Shown: piece by piece, positions 8,080 to 16,574 of the stretch | How the letters are laid out: each line of letters opens with the position of its first letter | How positions within the stretch are numbered: position 1 is the first letter of the stretch | Notes under the pieces: generated by a model | The model's input: the letters and a program-made list of their open reading frames with translations, nothing else | The model's database searches: none | Told to the model about the DNA's origin: nothing | Program-made: the position numbers and the translations under genes | Source of the DNA: Bacteroidales bacterium | Lineage (GTDB): Bacteria; Bacteroidota; Bacteroidia; Bacteroidales; UBA3663 | Assembly (NCBI GenBank): GCA_017449065.1 | Contig: JAFSKF010000041.1 | Location: 18,733 to 82,732 of the forward strand | Reading direction: 5' to 3' | Length of the DNA: 64,000 nt

Positions 8080-8381
8080 ATAGATATCCCTTCTTTATTT
8101 ACGTTATATCGGAACAAGGATGGTTTGCCGTTTTTCCATTGTTCCTGTGTATAGATGATTGAGTTGATTTGCTGACCCAATTCTAATCCTTTTAACCACA
8201 ATTCGTAACCCATACGGTGTTGCTCCTCGCTTACTTTGGGAGAATCGACCAAGATGAGAACATCCCAGTCTGAATCATTCCGAGCAGTTCCTCTGGCTCT
8301 TGATCCAAACAGAAAAACCTGTGCAGACGGCTCCATTTTATGCACAGTTTTACCAATCATGCTGATAATGTCCTGATCCAT
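8076..8381 (-). CDS. minimal nucleotidyltransferase (MNT), antitoxin-like
   Basis: 101 aa from ATG 8381. The frame extends to a TTG at 8405, but that TTG lies inside the -7 box and upstream of the predicted transcription start, so the ATG is the likely initiator. FLFGSRARGTARNDSDWDVLILVD carries GSRARG...SDWD, the GSx10-DxD signature of pol-beta-type nucleotidyltransferases; the two acidic residues bind metal. In MNT-HEPN modules this enzyme AMPylates or otherwise neutralises its HEPN partner. It is first in a two-gene unit with the HEPN gene and stands behind a promoter embedded in a four-copy 33-bp array. Confidence 0.85.
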   Translation of the reverse strand: MDQDIISMIGKTVHKMEPSAQVFLFGSRARGTARNDSDWDVLILVDSPKVSEEQHRMGYELWLKGLELGQQINSIIYTQEQWKNGKPSLFRYNVNKEGISI

Positions 8382-8402
8382 TTTCTTTTTTGATATGTGC
8401 CG

Positions 8403-8433
8403 CAAAGATAGTAATTATTCCAATCCCCACAAA
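8403..8433 (-). promoter_or_regulatory. promoter of the MNT-HEPN unit
   Basis: Minus strand TTTG (8433-8430), 19-bp spacer, TATCTTTG (8410-8403). The first 33-bp repeat supplies the -33 box. Predicted start near 8396, giving a leader of about 15 nt. Confidence 0.8.
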
Positions 8434-8535
8434 ATTTTTTCTTAGAAATATACCAATCCCCACAAAAATTCTTCTGGAAAATATACCAATCCCCACAAAA
8501 ATTCTTCTGGAAAATATACCAATCCCCACAAAAAT
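8420..8535. repeat. array A: 33-bp tandem repeat, 3.5 copies, upstream of MNT
   Basis: Units begin at 8420, 8453, 8486 and 8519, exactly 33 bp apart, each starting CCAATCCCCACAAAA. Units two and three are identical; unit one differs in its AT-rich half; unit four is truncated after about 17 bp. Read on the minus strand each unit contains TTTTTGTGGGGATTGG, a potential -33 region. Apparent reading frames through it are a by-product of the 33-bp (11-codon) period. Confidence 0.95.
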
Positions 8536-8622
8536 AGAGTAGAACTTTAAAACCATTTTATCCTTTCAATCCGAGTTCGTTAAACTTTAGATAAATGAAC
8601 CTATAGTTCGTTTTCCACTCAC

Positions 8623-8757
8623 TCCGGGTTCTTATTCCTCTCGGTTTTGTCAAAATCCGGGTCGTTATTCCTCTCGGTTTTGTCAAAATCCGGGTCGTTA
8701 TTCCTCTCGGTTTTGTCAAAAATCGGGTCATTATTCCTCTCGGTTTTGTCAAAAACG
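8623..8757. repeat. array B: 33-bp tandem repeat, 4 copies, upstream of ATPase
   Basis: Units begin at 8632, 8665, 8698 and 8731, exactly 33 bp apart (TTATTCCTCTCGGTTTTG...), preceded by a partial unit from 8623. Units one and two are identical. Every unit contains the perfect palindrome TTTTGTCAAAA, so four palindromes are displayed at three-helical-turn spacing. The sequence is unrelated to array A although the period is the same. Confidence 0.95.
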
Positions 8758-8797
8758 ATGAAATTTTGCTCCAAATTGATTATAAAAAACGGATTTT

Positions 8798-8829
8798 CTT
8801 GTCCATTTCAATATAAATGCTTAATTTTG
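8798..8829 (+). promoter_or_regulatory. promoter of the frameshifted ATPase
   Basis: CTTG (8798-8801), 20-bp spacer, TAATTTTG (8822-8829). Predicted start near 8836, about 30 nt before ATG 8867; array B ends about 40 bp upstream of the -33 box. Confidence 0.65.
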
Positions 8830-8866
8830 CCGTCGGTTTAGTACCTAATTCAAAATCAGAGTGTTT

Positions 8867-10272
8867 ATGTATATAGAAAGATCTATAGATGCTTTACTTC
8901 AGGAATGGAAAAATAGCAGTAACTTGAAACCGTTGCTGCTTCGTGGTGCACGTCAGGTTGGAAAGTCGTGGGCTGTAGAACATTTAGGAGAAAGTTTTGA
9001 TTATTTTATCGAAGTCAACTTTGAAAAAAGACCCGAGATAAAAGAAGTGTTCGAAAGAATACACGATGTGCATGAACTTGCCAATAATTTGAGCATACTG
9101 TACAACAAACCTGTGGAACCAGGCAAAACACTGATTTTTTTGGATGAGATACAAAACTCTCCCGATGCAATCAAGAGTCTTTGGTCTTTTAAGGAGGACT
9201 TTGCAGGTCTGCATGTGGTGGCAGCCGGCTCATTGTTGGAGTTTGCATTAAAGGAACTGCCATCATTTGGAGTGGGCAGAATCCGCCTCTGTTTGTCTAT
9301 CCATTCTCTTTCGACGAGTTTCTGATTGCAGAAGGTAAGGCTTCTTGGGTCAAAGCCAAGCAAGAAGCTGGAAGTGAATCTCCTTTACTCACGGTTCTTC
9401 ATAACGATTTGGTGCAGCACTATCGTACGTTTCTTATGGTGGGAGGCATGCCTGCAAGTGTGTCGGCATGGGTAAACAGTCATGACTATAGACAGTGCCA
9501 GACAGAACTGGACGATATTCAGCTCTCCTATTACGATGATTTTTCCAAATATGCCAAAACTGTGGATCCGACATTGCTACGTAATACGCTGCAGAGTGTC
9601 ATTCTTCAGATTGGCAATAAGTTCGTTTATAGCAGGGTGGAAGGGACATACCGTGCAGAGGAAGTAAAGAAAGCATTGACTCTATTGTGCGATGCCGGTA
9701 TCATCAAACGAGTCAGTCACACAGCCGCCAATGGTTTGCCTCTTGGTGCAGAAACCAACGAAAAATACCGCAAATACATCTATTTGGACAGCGGGTTGCT
9801 ATTACGTATCCTTGATATGGACTTAGGGAGTGCCCGACAGTTGTCAGAACTGATTTTGTCAGGTACGGCAGAAGATTTAGTTAATAAGGGAGGATTGACA
9901 GAGATGGTGCTTGGCTGGGAATTGATAAAATACAACAATCCCCGCTCCCAACATGACCTGTATTATTGGGAAAATATAGCTGAAGGAACCCGGTCGGAGG
10001 TTGACTATATCATTGCTCGCGATATGAAGATACTGCCTATAGAATGTAAAGCTGGTGTCAGTGGAAAAATGAAAAGTCTTCACCTTTTTATGCATCAGAA
10101 GCATCTGACTAATGCTATCCGTTGTTCGTTGGAGAATTTTTCCGCGCTGGATAATTATGACAAGCAGGATGGCACCTTACGGCATATACAAATCACACCT
10201 CTTTATGCCATTTCGAATTTGTATGCTTCCCTGGATGCAAGTTATTCCCAATTATATAAATCTTTACAATGA
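8867..10272 (+). pseudogene. DUF4143-type AAA ATPase, interrupted by a frameshift
   Basis: Two adjacent reading frames together make one member of about 470 aa. The first part (ATG 8867 to about 9283) has the Walker A GARQVGKS, Walker B TLIFLDEIQ and sensor-like AAGSLLEFALKE. The second continues in another frame from about 9284 (LFVYPFSFDEFLIAEGK) through DUF4143 to SEVDYIIARDMKILPIECKAG, a PD-(D/E)XK-like core. The break is at CGCCTCTG (about 9280-9287), where one base appears to be missing before a Ser/Leu pair expected by the family. As read, translation stops at 9323-9325. It may be a recent pseudogene or a base-call error, since the downstream part is undamaged. It is related to the ATPase at the window start and divergent from MNT-HEPN. 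Confidence 0.85.
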
Positions 10273-10464
10273 TGAGAAAGTGACCGGTGAGTGGCACGAA
10301 TGACATAAGGAAAAGCAATTTGAAAAATAAGAGTAAAAATCACCGGATTTTTCCTTAATATTACCAAAAATTGAAAAATAAGGGGTAAAATATTTGCTTA
10401 TTTTCTAAGAATACCTAACATTAGAACTGTAATTTTTTGCTTAATTAATCTTTTTCATGAATTA
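10273..10464. other. AT-rich spacer with a 51-bp-spaced direct repeat and weak hairpin
   Basis: TTGAAAAATAAG occurs at 10320 and 10371, each followed by a RGGTAAAA-like stretch. Between them AAAAATC-ACCG-GATTTTT (10335-10352) forms a seven-bp hairpin ending in a T-run that may terminate the ATPase transcript. No gene seen. Confidence 0.45.
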
Positions 10465-10496
10465 TTTGGTCGGAAAATGAAAATGATTTATCTTTG
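10465..10496 (+). promoter_or_regulatory. promoter of the SGNH hydrolase-GH31 unit
   Basis: TTTG (10465-10468), 20-bp spacer and TATCTTTG (10489-10496), a near-ideal match. Transcription should start near 10503, which rules out the in-frame ATG at 10477 and leaves ATG 10516. Confidence 0.85.
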
Positions 10497-10515
10497 CACT
10501 CAACAATCGGAACAT

Positions 10516-11205
10516 ATGAAAAAAATCTTTTTATGGGGATTCCTTTCCCTTCTCGCCCTCGCCCAGATGCAGGCACAAAGCCGCGTCACTATTTTTGGTG
10601 ACAGTTACTCCACGTTCGAAGGTTATCTGACTCCAGATACCAACGAGACCTGGTATTGGACCGCTGATTCTCCGCACCGCAACCAGAGAAACGATGTGAC
10701 AAAGGTGGAGCAGACCTGGTGGTGGCAGGTGATTGAGCGCATGGAATGGACGCTGGAACGGAACAATTCCTATTCGGGCAGTACGGTGGGCTATTATGGC
10801 TACCGGAACGAAAACTACCAGCCAAGGTCGTTTGTCACCCGTTCGAGCAATCTGGGGGAACCGGATGTGATTCTGTCGTGCTGCAACACCAACGACTCGT
10901 GGACAAAAGAGCTGATGGGCGAATATAAATACGGCAACTGGACAGAAAACGATATGTGGTACTTCCGTCCGGCGATGGCACGTCTTTGCGCCAATCTGCG
11001 CACCAACTACCCGATGGCGAAAATCTATTTCATCCAGAACACGGAACTCCGCGAGGAACTGGTGGAATCGATGCAGGTAATCTGCCGGCACTATGGTCTG
11101 CCGCTCATCATGCTGCACGACATCGACAAACAGGCAGGGCACCCTTCCGTTGCCGGACACAAAGCCATTGCAGATCAGGTGGTGGATTATCTGAAAAAAC
11201 ACTAA
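10516..11205 (+). CDS. secreted SGNH/GDSL-family hydrolase
   Basis: 229 aa with signal peptide MKKIFLWGFLSLLALAQMQAQ. FGDSYS (Ser30 the expected nucleophile) is block I of SGNH hydrolases; CCNTNDSW supplies the block III Asn region, and GHPSVAGHKAIA near the C-terminus is the block V His region. These enzymes remove acetyl or other ester groups; next to GH31, GH3 and GH43 genes an acetylesterase acting on a plant glycan is the likeliest role, but the substrate cannot be read from sequence. ATG 10516 is used because an earlier in-frame ATG lies upstream of the -7 box. The GH31 gene follows after 18 bp, so the two are probably cotranscribed. Confidence 0.8.
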   Translation: MKKIFLWGFLSLLALAQMQAQSRVTIFGDSYSTFEGYLTPDTNETWYWTADSPHRNQRNDVTKVEQTWWWQVIERMEWTLERNNSYSGSTVGYYGYRNENYQPRSFVTRSSNLGEPDVILSCCNTNDSWTKELMGEYKYGNWTENDMWYFRPAMARLCANLRTNYPMAKIYFIQNTELREELVESMQVICRHYGLPLIMLHDIDKQAGHPSVAGHKAIADQVVDYLKKH

Positions 11206-11223
11206 CTTTTATCCGCTGAAAAC

Positions 11224-14166
11224 ATGAAGAAACGATATGGATACGGCTCCGCGCTGTTGCTATTTGCGCTGTTAGTTTCCGGCTGCGGCAAAGCCGTCCG
11301 GCAAGAAGGACAGCAAGTGACCGTCCGGGTGGAACGCCCCACAGAAAAGGGTCCGAAGTGGGTCCGCTTGGAAGTGATGGGTCCGAAAATCATTCGCGTC
11401 AGCGCTACTGCTGACAAGACGTTTGCTGATAAAGAGTCGCTGATTATTGTGCCCCAGGAACGGAATACCGCTTACCATTACGATGTGAAGGGCGATACAG
11501 TCACGGTTTCGACCGACGAAATACGGGCCTACGTGCTGCGAAGTACGGGACGCGTATGGTTTACCGACAGCGAGGGCCAACTGCTGTTGTCCGAGCAGAC
11601 GGAAAACGGCAAGACCTTCCAGCCTTACCGTTGCCAGCAGACGGTTTGGACACGCAACGAGCAGGGGCCTGCAGAAGAAGCCCATCCGACCACCTACACC
11701 GGATGGACGACGCAGGTGGTTTTCGACAGCCCTGCTGACGAGGCTTTTTACGGATTGGGGCAGCATCAGGCAGACGAATGGAACTACAAAGGCCGCAACG
11801 AGGAACTGTTCCAATACAATACCAAGGTGTCGATCCCTTTCATCGTATCGAGCAGGAACTATGGCGTGCTGATCGACAGCTATTCGATGATGCGCTTCGG
11901 TAATCCGAACGACTACAGCCAGCTGCATGAACTTTTCGATCTGTATGATAAAGACGGAACCGCAGGCGCTCTGACGGGCACTTATTCCGCTCCGGGACAG
12001 ATGACCCTGACGCGACGCGAAGACAGTCTGTATTTCGAGAACCTAAAATCTGCCAAGAACCTGCCAAAATACAAACTCGACAAAGCCACGGTGCTTTACG
12101 AAGGGGAGATTGTACCCAAACAGTCGGGCACCTATCACTTCAGCCACTATTATTCGGGCTACCAGAAAATCTACATCGATGATCAGAATGTATATACCGA
12201 GGACGTGATGGGCACGGGAAAAGTGGGCGACCAGACCATCTGGCGCACCGCCTGGAATCCGAATGCCCGGAAATTCGCCCTCAACATGGAGGCAGGCCGT
12301 CGCTACAAGTTCCGCCTGGAATGGCAGCCCGACGGAGGCGAAGCTTACTGCGGCTTGCGAGCCTTGGCTCCGGTGGATGAACAGACGCAGCAGCAACTGT
12401 CGTTCTGGAGCGAAATGTCGCAGCAACTGGATTATTACGCCATTTTCGGTGATAATGCTGACGAGGTAATCGGAGGCTACCGTCAGTTGACGGGCAAAGC
12501 GCCCCTGATGCCCGAATGGCTGTTGGGCTACTGGCAGAGCCGCGAGCGCTACCGGTCGCAACGTGAGGTGCTGGATGCCTTGCAGGGCTTCCGTCAGCGT
12601 CACCTGCCCATCGACAATATCGTGATCGACTGGAACTACTGGACCTGGGACAGCTGGGGCAGCTTCGAGTTCGACCCGATCCGCTTCCCTGATCCGAAAG
12701 GCATGATTGACACCATTCATCAGCAGCATGCCAAGGTGATGATTTCGTGCTGGCCCAAGTATTACCTGACGACCGACCATTTCCGGGAGCTCAACGAAAT
12801 GGGAGCCATCTATCAGCAAAGCATCAAGGATTCGATCTACGACTGGCTCGGTTATAAATATGCCTTCTACGATGCCTACCATCCGGAAGCCCGGAAGGTG
12901 TTCTGGAACCAGCTGTGGGAACACTTGGGCACCTTGAGCATGGATGCCTGGTGGATGGATGCCTCGGAACCGAACGTGCGCGACTGCACCGACATCCCCT
13001 ATCGGAAACTATTGTGCGGCCCGACTTACTTAGGCTCATCGGACGAGTATTTCAATGCCTACTCAATTGTGAACGCTGAGGCCATCTACAACGGACAGCG
13101 TGAGCAGAACAACAATCGCGTGTTCCTGCTGACTCGCAACGGCTTTGCCGGAGAACAGCGTTACAGCACCGCCACGTGGAGCGGCGACATCGGTACCCGC
13201 TGGGAGGATATGAAAACCCAGATTACGGCAGGTCTGAATTTCTCGATTTCGGGTGTGCCTTACTGGAGCCAGGACATTGGCGGATTCTCGGTGGAGAAAC
13301 GTTATATGGATGCACAGAAAGTATTCGACAAAACCGGACAGGAAAACGAAGACCTTAAGGACTGGCGAGAACTGAATGTGCGTTGGCACGAGTGGGGAGT
13401 ATGGACGCCCATGTATCGCGCGCACGGGCAATTCCCCTATCGGGAGCCCTGGAACATTGCTCCGGAAAATCATCCTGCCTATCAGGCCATCGTTGCCCAA
13501 ATGCATCTACGCTACCGGCTGATGCCTTACATCTATTCGTTGGCAGCAAAAGTGCATTTCGACGATTACACGATGATGCGTCCGTTGGTGATGGACTTCA
13601 ACGACGATCCGGCAGTTCGCAGTCTTGGCTACCAGTTTATGTTCGGACCTGCGGTGATGGTCTGCCCGGTCTATCAGTATAAGGCCCGCCAGCGAGAGGT
13701 CTATTTCCCTGCCGGCAACCGCTGGTACGACTTCTATTCGGGCAAGGTGGCCTCGGAAGGTCAGGAAGTCAGCACCTATCCGGCACCTTACGAACGCATT
13801 CCGGTCTTTGTCCGTGCAGGTTCGATTCTTCCTGTCGGACCCGCCATCGAATATACCCGCGAGAAACCGGCAGACGTGATCCGTCTGTTTGTATATGAAG
13901 GCCGGGACGGCGAGTTTACGCTCTATGAGGACGAAGGCACGAACTACAACTATGAGCAAGGTGCTTTCTCGAACATCTGTTTTGTGTATAACGACAAACA
14001 CCGGACGCTCAGCATCGGACAGCGTGAAGGGGATTTCCCCGGCATGCTACCAGAGCGCACCTTTATCATTGTGCCTGTCAGCGCCACCTATCCTCAGGGC
14101 TTCGATCCTGAAGCCCAAGGCATCGAAGTGCACTATAACGGCGAAGCACAGACTGTCCAATGGTGA
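11224..14166 (+). CDS. GH31 alpha-glycosidase with PA14 insert, probable alpha-xylosidase
   Basis: 980-aa lipoprotein (LLVSGC, lipidated Cys at about 20). An N-terminal galactose-mutarotase-like region is followed by a PA14 domain at about 240-385 (YEGEIVPKQSGTYHFSHYYSG), then the (beta/alpha)8 catalytic domain. Expected nucleophile is Asp579 in WWMDASEPN and acid/base Asp655 in WSGDIGTRW. GH31 enzymes carrying this PA14 insertion include the Bacteroides xyloglucan-locus alpha-xylosidase, where PA14 extends the active site for long oligosaccharides. An alpha-xylosidase on xyloglucan fragments is therefore favoured over a plain alpha-glucosidase. It is downstream of the SGNH hydrolase; GH3 and GH43 genes lie beyond two unrelated genes. 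No SusC/SusD pair is in the window. Confidence 0.85.
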   Translation: MKKRYGYGSALLLFALLVSGCGKAVRQEGQQVTVRVERPTEKGPKWVRLEVMGPKIIRVSATADKTFADKESLIIVPQERNTAYHYDVKGDTVTVSTDEIRAYVLRSTGRVWFTDSEGQLLLSEQTENGKTFQPYRCQQTVWTRNEQGPAEEAHPTTYTGWTTQVVFDSPADEAFYGLGQHQADEWNYKGRNEELFQYNTKVSIPFIVSSRNYGVLIDSYSMMRFGNPNDYSQLHELFDLYDKDGTAGALTGTYSAPGQMTLTRREDSLYFENLKSAKNLPKYKLDKATVLYEGEIVPKQSGTYHFSHYYSGYQKIYIDDQNVYTEDVMGTGKVGDQTIWRTAWNPNARKFALNMEAGRRYKFRLEWQPDGGEAYCGLRALAPVDEQTQQQLSFWSEMSQQLDYYAIFGDNADEVIGGYRQLTGKAPLMPEWLLGYWQSRERYRSQREVLDALQGFRQRHLPIDNIVIDWNYWTWDSWGSFEFDPIRFPDPKGMIDTIHQQHAKVMISCWPKYYLTTDHFRELNEMGAIYQQSIKDSIYDWLGYKYAFYDAYHPEARKVFWNQLWEHLGTLSMDAWWMDASEPNVRDCTDIPYRKLLCGPTYLGSSDEYFNAYSIVNAEAIYNGQREQNNNRVFLLTRNGFAGEQRYSTATWSGDIGTRWEDMKTQITAGLNFSISGVPYWSQDIGGFSVEKRYMDAQKVFDKTGQENEDLKDWRELNVRWHEWGVWTPMYRAHGQFPYREPWNIAPENHPAYQAIVAQMHLRYRLMPYIYSLAAKVHFDDYTMMRPLVMDFNDDPAVRSLGYQFMFGPAVMVCPVYQYKARQREVYFPAGNRWYDFYSGKVASEGQEVSTYPAPYERIPVFVRAGSILPVGPAIEYTREKPADVIRLFVYEGRDGEFTLYEDEGTNYNYEQGAFSNICFVYNDKHRTLSIGQREGDFPGMLPERTFIIVPVSATYPQGFDPEAQGIEVHYNGEAQTVQW

Positions 14167-14237
14167 GAGAATAGACATCATCAATCAGAAAATAGAGTTA
14201 TATTTTGGGGACAGATAGTATTTTTTCCCCAGAATCC

Positions 14238-14268
14238 TTTGATTTTTCAATAAAAGGTTGTATCTTTG
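14238..14268 (+). promoter_or_regulatory. promoter of the PRTase-AlbA_2 gene pair
   Basis: TTTG (14238-14241), 19-bp spacer, TATCTTTG (14261-14268). Predicted start near 14275 places ATG 14288 about 13 nt downstream. Confidence 0.8.
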
Positions 14269-14287
14269 CAAACAGATTAATAATGAT

Positions 14288-15091
14288 ATGGGTGTAACGT
14301 TCGACAACAAAGAGAAAAAATTCGTGTTCGACTTTGAACACGATGGTGCCGCTGATATTGTCAGTCTCACAGGTAGCGGCTATCAGATACAGGCATTCGG
14401 TAAGTGCTTCTACTATGGCTATGAGTTTACAGAACAGGTGGATAGTTCTGTGCGTACAGCTTTCATTAAGTATGTTAAGTTTACAGAAGTATTGCAAGAC
14501 TGCCCGGAATTGACCGACTTCATCAAGAATGCCATCGACAATCTTCACCAGAAGATTAATCTTTATAACTACGACCTCGTGGTGATGCCGGAGTCGTCAA
14601 GTAAGGTGAACCAATACATGCTGCGTTATATCTATCGGTTTGCACAACCCGCTTTGTTTAAGATGACTCTCGTGAAGGCTCTTCCCTCCAATATATCTTT
14701 CGACATGAAAGCCTACGAGAAGCAGTATCTTGATGACGTTTTGGAGAATGGAATGCCTCGTTATAGCCCGGCGGCTAAAGAACAGGCCAAAGCTTCAATC
14801 AACGCGATGCTTGACATGATTCATCAAAAGGACTATTTCACCATAGCCAAAGACGTGAAGAAGAGTAAGCTTCGTCCATATATCATGAACTTCCTGAGAT
14901 TCGAGTCGGAAGAGGAGCGCGAACTCTGTTCAAGGATTCGTCGGCAAAATGTGTTGGTAATTGACGATGTAACGACCAGCGGTTCCACCTTAAATGAGGT
15001 TCTCCGCACACTTCGTATTCTTAATGAAGACAACAATATCAACATATTCAGTCTCATTGGTCGCAAAGACCTAATGGCAGAATCATTATAG
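14288..15091 (+). CDS. phosphoribosyltransferase-like protein
   Basis: 267 aa from ATG 14288; the frame is open further upstream but that part precedes the transcription start. The recognisable feature is the PRPP-binding loop VLVIDDVTTSGST at about residues 221-233, followed by LIGRK; this is the type I phosphoribosyltransferase signature. The N-terminal 130 residues match no family I know. It has no signal peptide and is cytoplasmic. It ends 18 bp before the AlbA_2 gene and shares its promoter, so the two form a unit inserted between GH31 and GH3. PRTase-like folds of this kind can be ComF-like or act in nucleotide signalling; substrate unknown. Base composition is more AT-rich than the flanking hydrolases, suggesting separate origin. 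Confidence 0.7.
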   Translation: MGVTFDNKEKKFVFDFEHDGAADIVSLTGSGYQIQAFGKCFYYGYEFTEQVDSSVRTAFIKYVKFTEVLQDCPELTDFIKNAIDNLHQKINLYNYDLVVMPESSSKVNQYMLRYIYRFAQPALFKMTLVKALPSNISFDMKAYEKQYLDDVLENGMPRYSPAAKEQAKASINAMLDMIHQKDYFTIAKDVKKSKLRPYIMNFLRFESEEERELCSRIRRQNVLVIDDVTTSGSTLNEVLRTLRILNEDNNINIFSLIGRKDLMAESL

Positions 15092-15109
15092 CTACCCTTG
15101 CGCTTACAT

Positions 15110-16525
15110 ATGGCACTTACAATAGATAAACTGAAGGTACTGATACAGACTGACGAGCATCGTCAGTTGGAGTTGAAGAAGACCACAGGTGAGCTGAAGG
15201 ATGGCATGCATAATGCTTGTGCCTTCTTGAATACTGAAGGTGGTTGGCTTATCTTTGGTATCGCCCCCACATCACTAAAGATATTGGGACAGCAGGTAAC
15301 AGACAATACCCAACGGGAAATTGCACAAGCTCTGAGTTATATGGAACCGCAGGTTGATGTTCGAGTTGAGTATATCGATGTTCCTGATAGTCCAGACCGC
15401 AAAGTAATTGCTATGCGCTTTGAAGGATGGGCCTGGGGCATGGTACCTTATACATATCATGGTTGTCCTTATTATAAAGTGGAGAGTACAACGAAAGAGA
15501 TGCCTCGCGATATGTATGAAGAACGATTACGCAGAAGTAAACCTGACTTGTTTGCTTGGGAAAGGCAACTGTCGGAGTTTACAGACGTTAGTTCTTTGGA
15601 CGAGAAACTGATACGAGGTGTTGTGCGCCTTGGTGTTGAGAGAGGAAGGTTGTCAGATTTGGCTCTTACTGAACCCATTGAGGATGTATTGGGGAAATGG
15701 AAGTTGACTCGAGACAAAAGGCCATTGAATGCAGCCGCTGCACTCTTCACAAAAGATACTGGTATGTACACGCAATTCACAATGCGCCTTGCCCGTTTTC
15801 AAGGAATAGACAAGAATGAGTTTATAGACAACCAGCGAGTGGAGGGAAATATCTTCGTGCTACTCAATGAGGCTATGAACTTCTTCCGCAAACACCTAAA
15901 TATGCATGGAAAAATAGTTGGGCTTGTTCGTGATGAATATTTGGAAGTGCCTGCTGAAGCATTGCGTGAAGTGGTCTTGAATGCACTTTGCCATCGCCAG
16001 TACGAGCGGTATAACCTGACCATAGGTATAGCCATTTACGATGACCGCATTGAAATTGAAAACCCAGGCATTCTGCCTCCGCAGATTACACCAAAGAATA
16101 TACTACAGCCACATATCTCATATCCATACAATCCGCTTATAGCTAATGTACTATATAGTACAACTTATATTGAAAACTGGGGATCGGGTGTGAAACGCAT
16201 TATGGAGGCTTGCCAAAAGCGTGGTGTCGCTGCACCAACATGGAGTGTAAATGGAGGCTTTGTTGTGGTGACATTTTTGAGACCAGAAAAAGGTGTCCCT
16301 CAAGGTGTCCCTCAAGATGTCCCTCAAGATGTCCCTCAAGATAAGGAACTTGATGATTGGTTAGAGAAGCAAATCCTAAACAATCATCAAATCTCAACAA
16401 AAGATTTGGCAGAATTGAGTAATAGAAGTTCAAAAACCATCAAACGCCATTTAGCCAAAATGCCACATATCCGTTATGTTGGTAGTGGCTATAGTGGGCA
16501 CTGGGAGGTACAAGACAAAAAATAA
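15110..16525 (+). CDS. AlbA_2 (Schlafen-type) ATP-binding, winged-helix regulator
   Basis: 471 aa from ATG 15110 (a TTG four codons earlier is possible). The N-terminus ETDEH-like QTDEHRQLELKKTTGEL followed by ACAFLNTEGGWLIFGI is the AlbA_2 divergent domain (PF04326). The middle, EVVLNALCHRQYERYN...IEIENPGILPP...YIENWGSGVKRIMEAC, is the GHKL-like HATPase_c_4 module of this family. A hydrophilic spacer of four VPQ[GD] units (four direct 12-bp repeats, about 16291-16340) joins it to a C-terminal winged helix (ISTKDLAELSNRSSKTIKRHL). Such proteins are annotated as RecG-like or transcriptional regulators; DNA binding is likely, function unproven. The 12-bp repeat can change copy number without shifting frame. 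Confidence 0.8.
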   Translation: MALTIDKLKVLIQTDEHRQLELKKTTGELKDGMHNACAFLNTEGGWLIFGIAPTSLKILGQQVTDNTQREIAQALSYMEPQVDVRVEYIDVPDSPDRKVIAMRFEGWAWGMVPYTYHGCPYYKVESTTKEMPRDMYEERLRRSKPDLFAWERQLSEFTDVSSLDEKLIRGVVRLGVERGRLSDLALTEPIEDVLGKWKLTRDKRPLNAAAALFTKDTGMYTQFTMRLARFQGIDKNEFIDNQRVEGNIFVLLNEAMNFFRKHLNMHGKIVGLVRDEYLEVPAEALREVVLNALCHRQYERYNLTIGIAIYDDRIEIENPGILPPQITPKNILQPHISYPYNPLIANVLYSTTYIENWGSGVKRIMEACQKRGVAAPTWSVNGGFVVVTFLRPEKGVPQGVPQDVPQDVPQDKELDDWLEKQILNNHQISTKDLAELSNRSSKTIKRHLAKMPHIRYVGSGYSGHWEVQDKK

Positions 16526-16574
16526 AACAATCAGAAATGTCCCTATTTTAGGCATTTCACAATAATATTTTCGA

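Noticed and set aside
8382..8405. TTG start for the nucleotidyltransferase
   Set aside because: The TTG is part of the TATCTTTG promoter box and would not be in the mRNA.
8413..8760. CRISPR-like look of the regular repeats
   Set aside because: The units are head-to-tail tandem repeats with no unique spacers, and no cas genes are near.
8350..8841. Short open frames with FVGIGIF- and SGSLFLSVLSK-type repeats
   Set aside because: They arise because 33 bp equals 11 codons; both lie in promoter regions and overlap predicted promoters.
14166..14235. GGGG/CCCC pairing after the GH31 gene as a terminator
   Set aside because: The stem is only four to six pairs around a 15-base loop; too weak to call.
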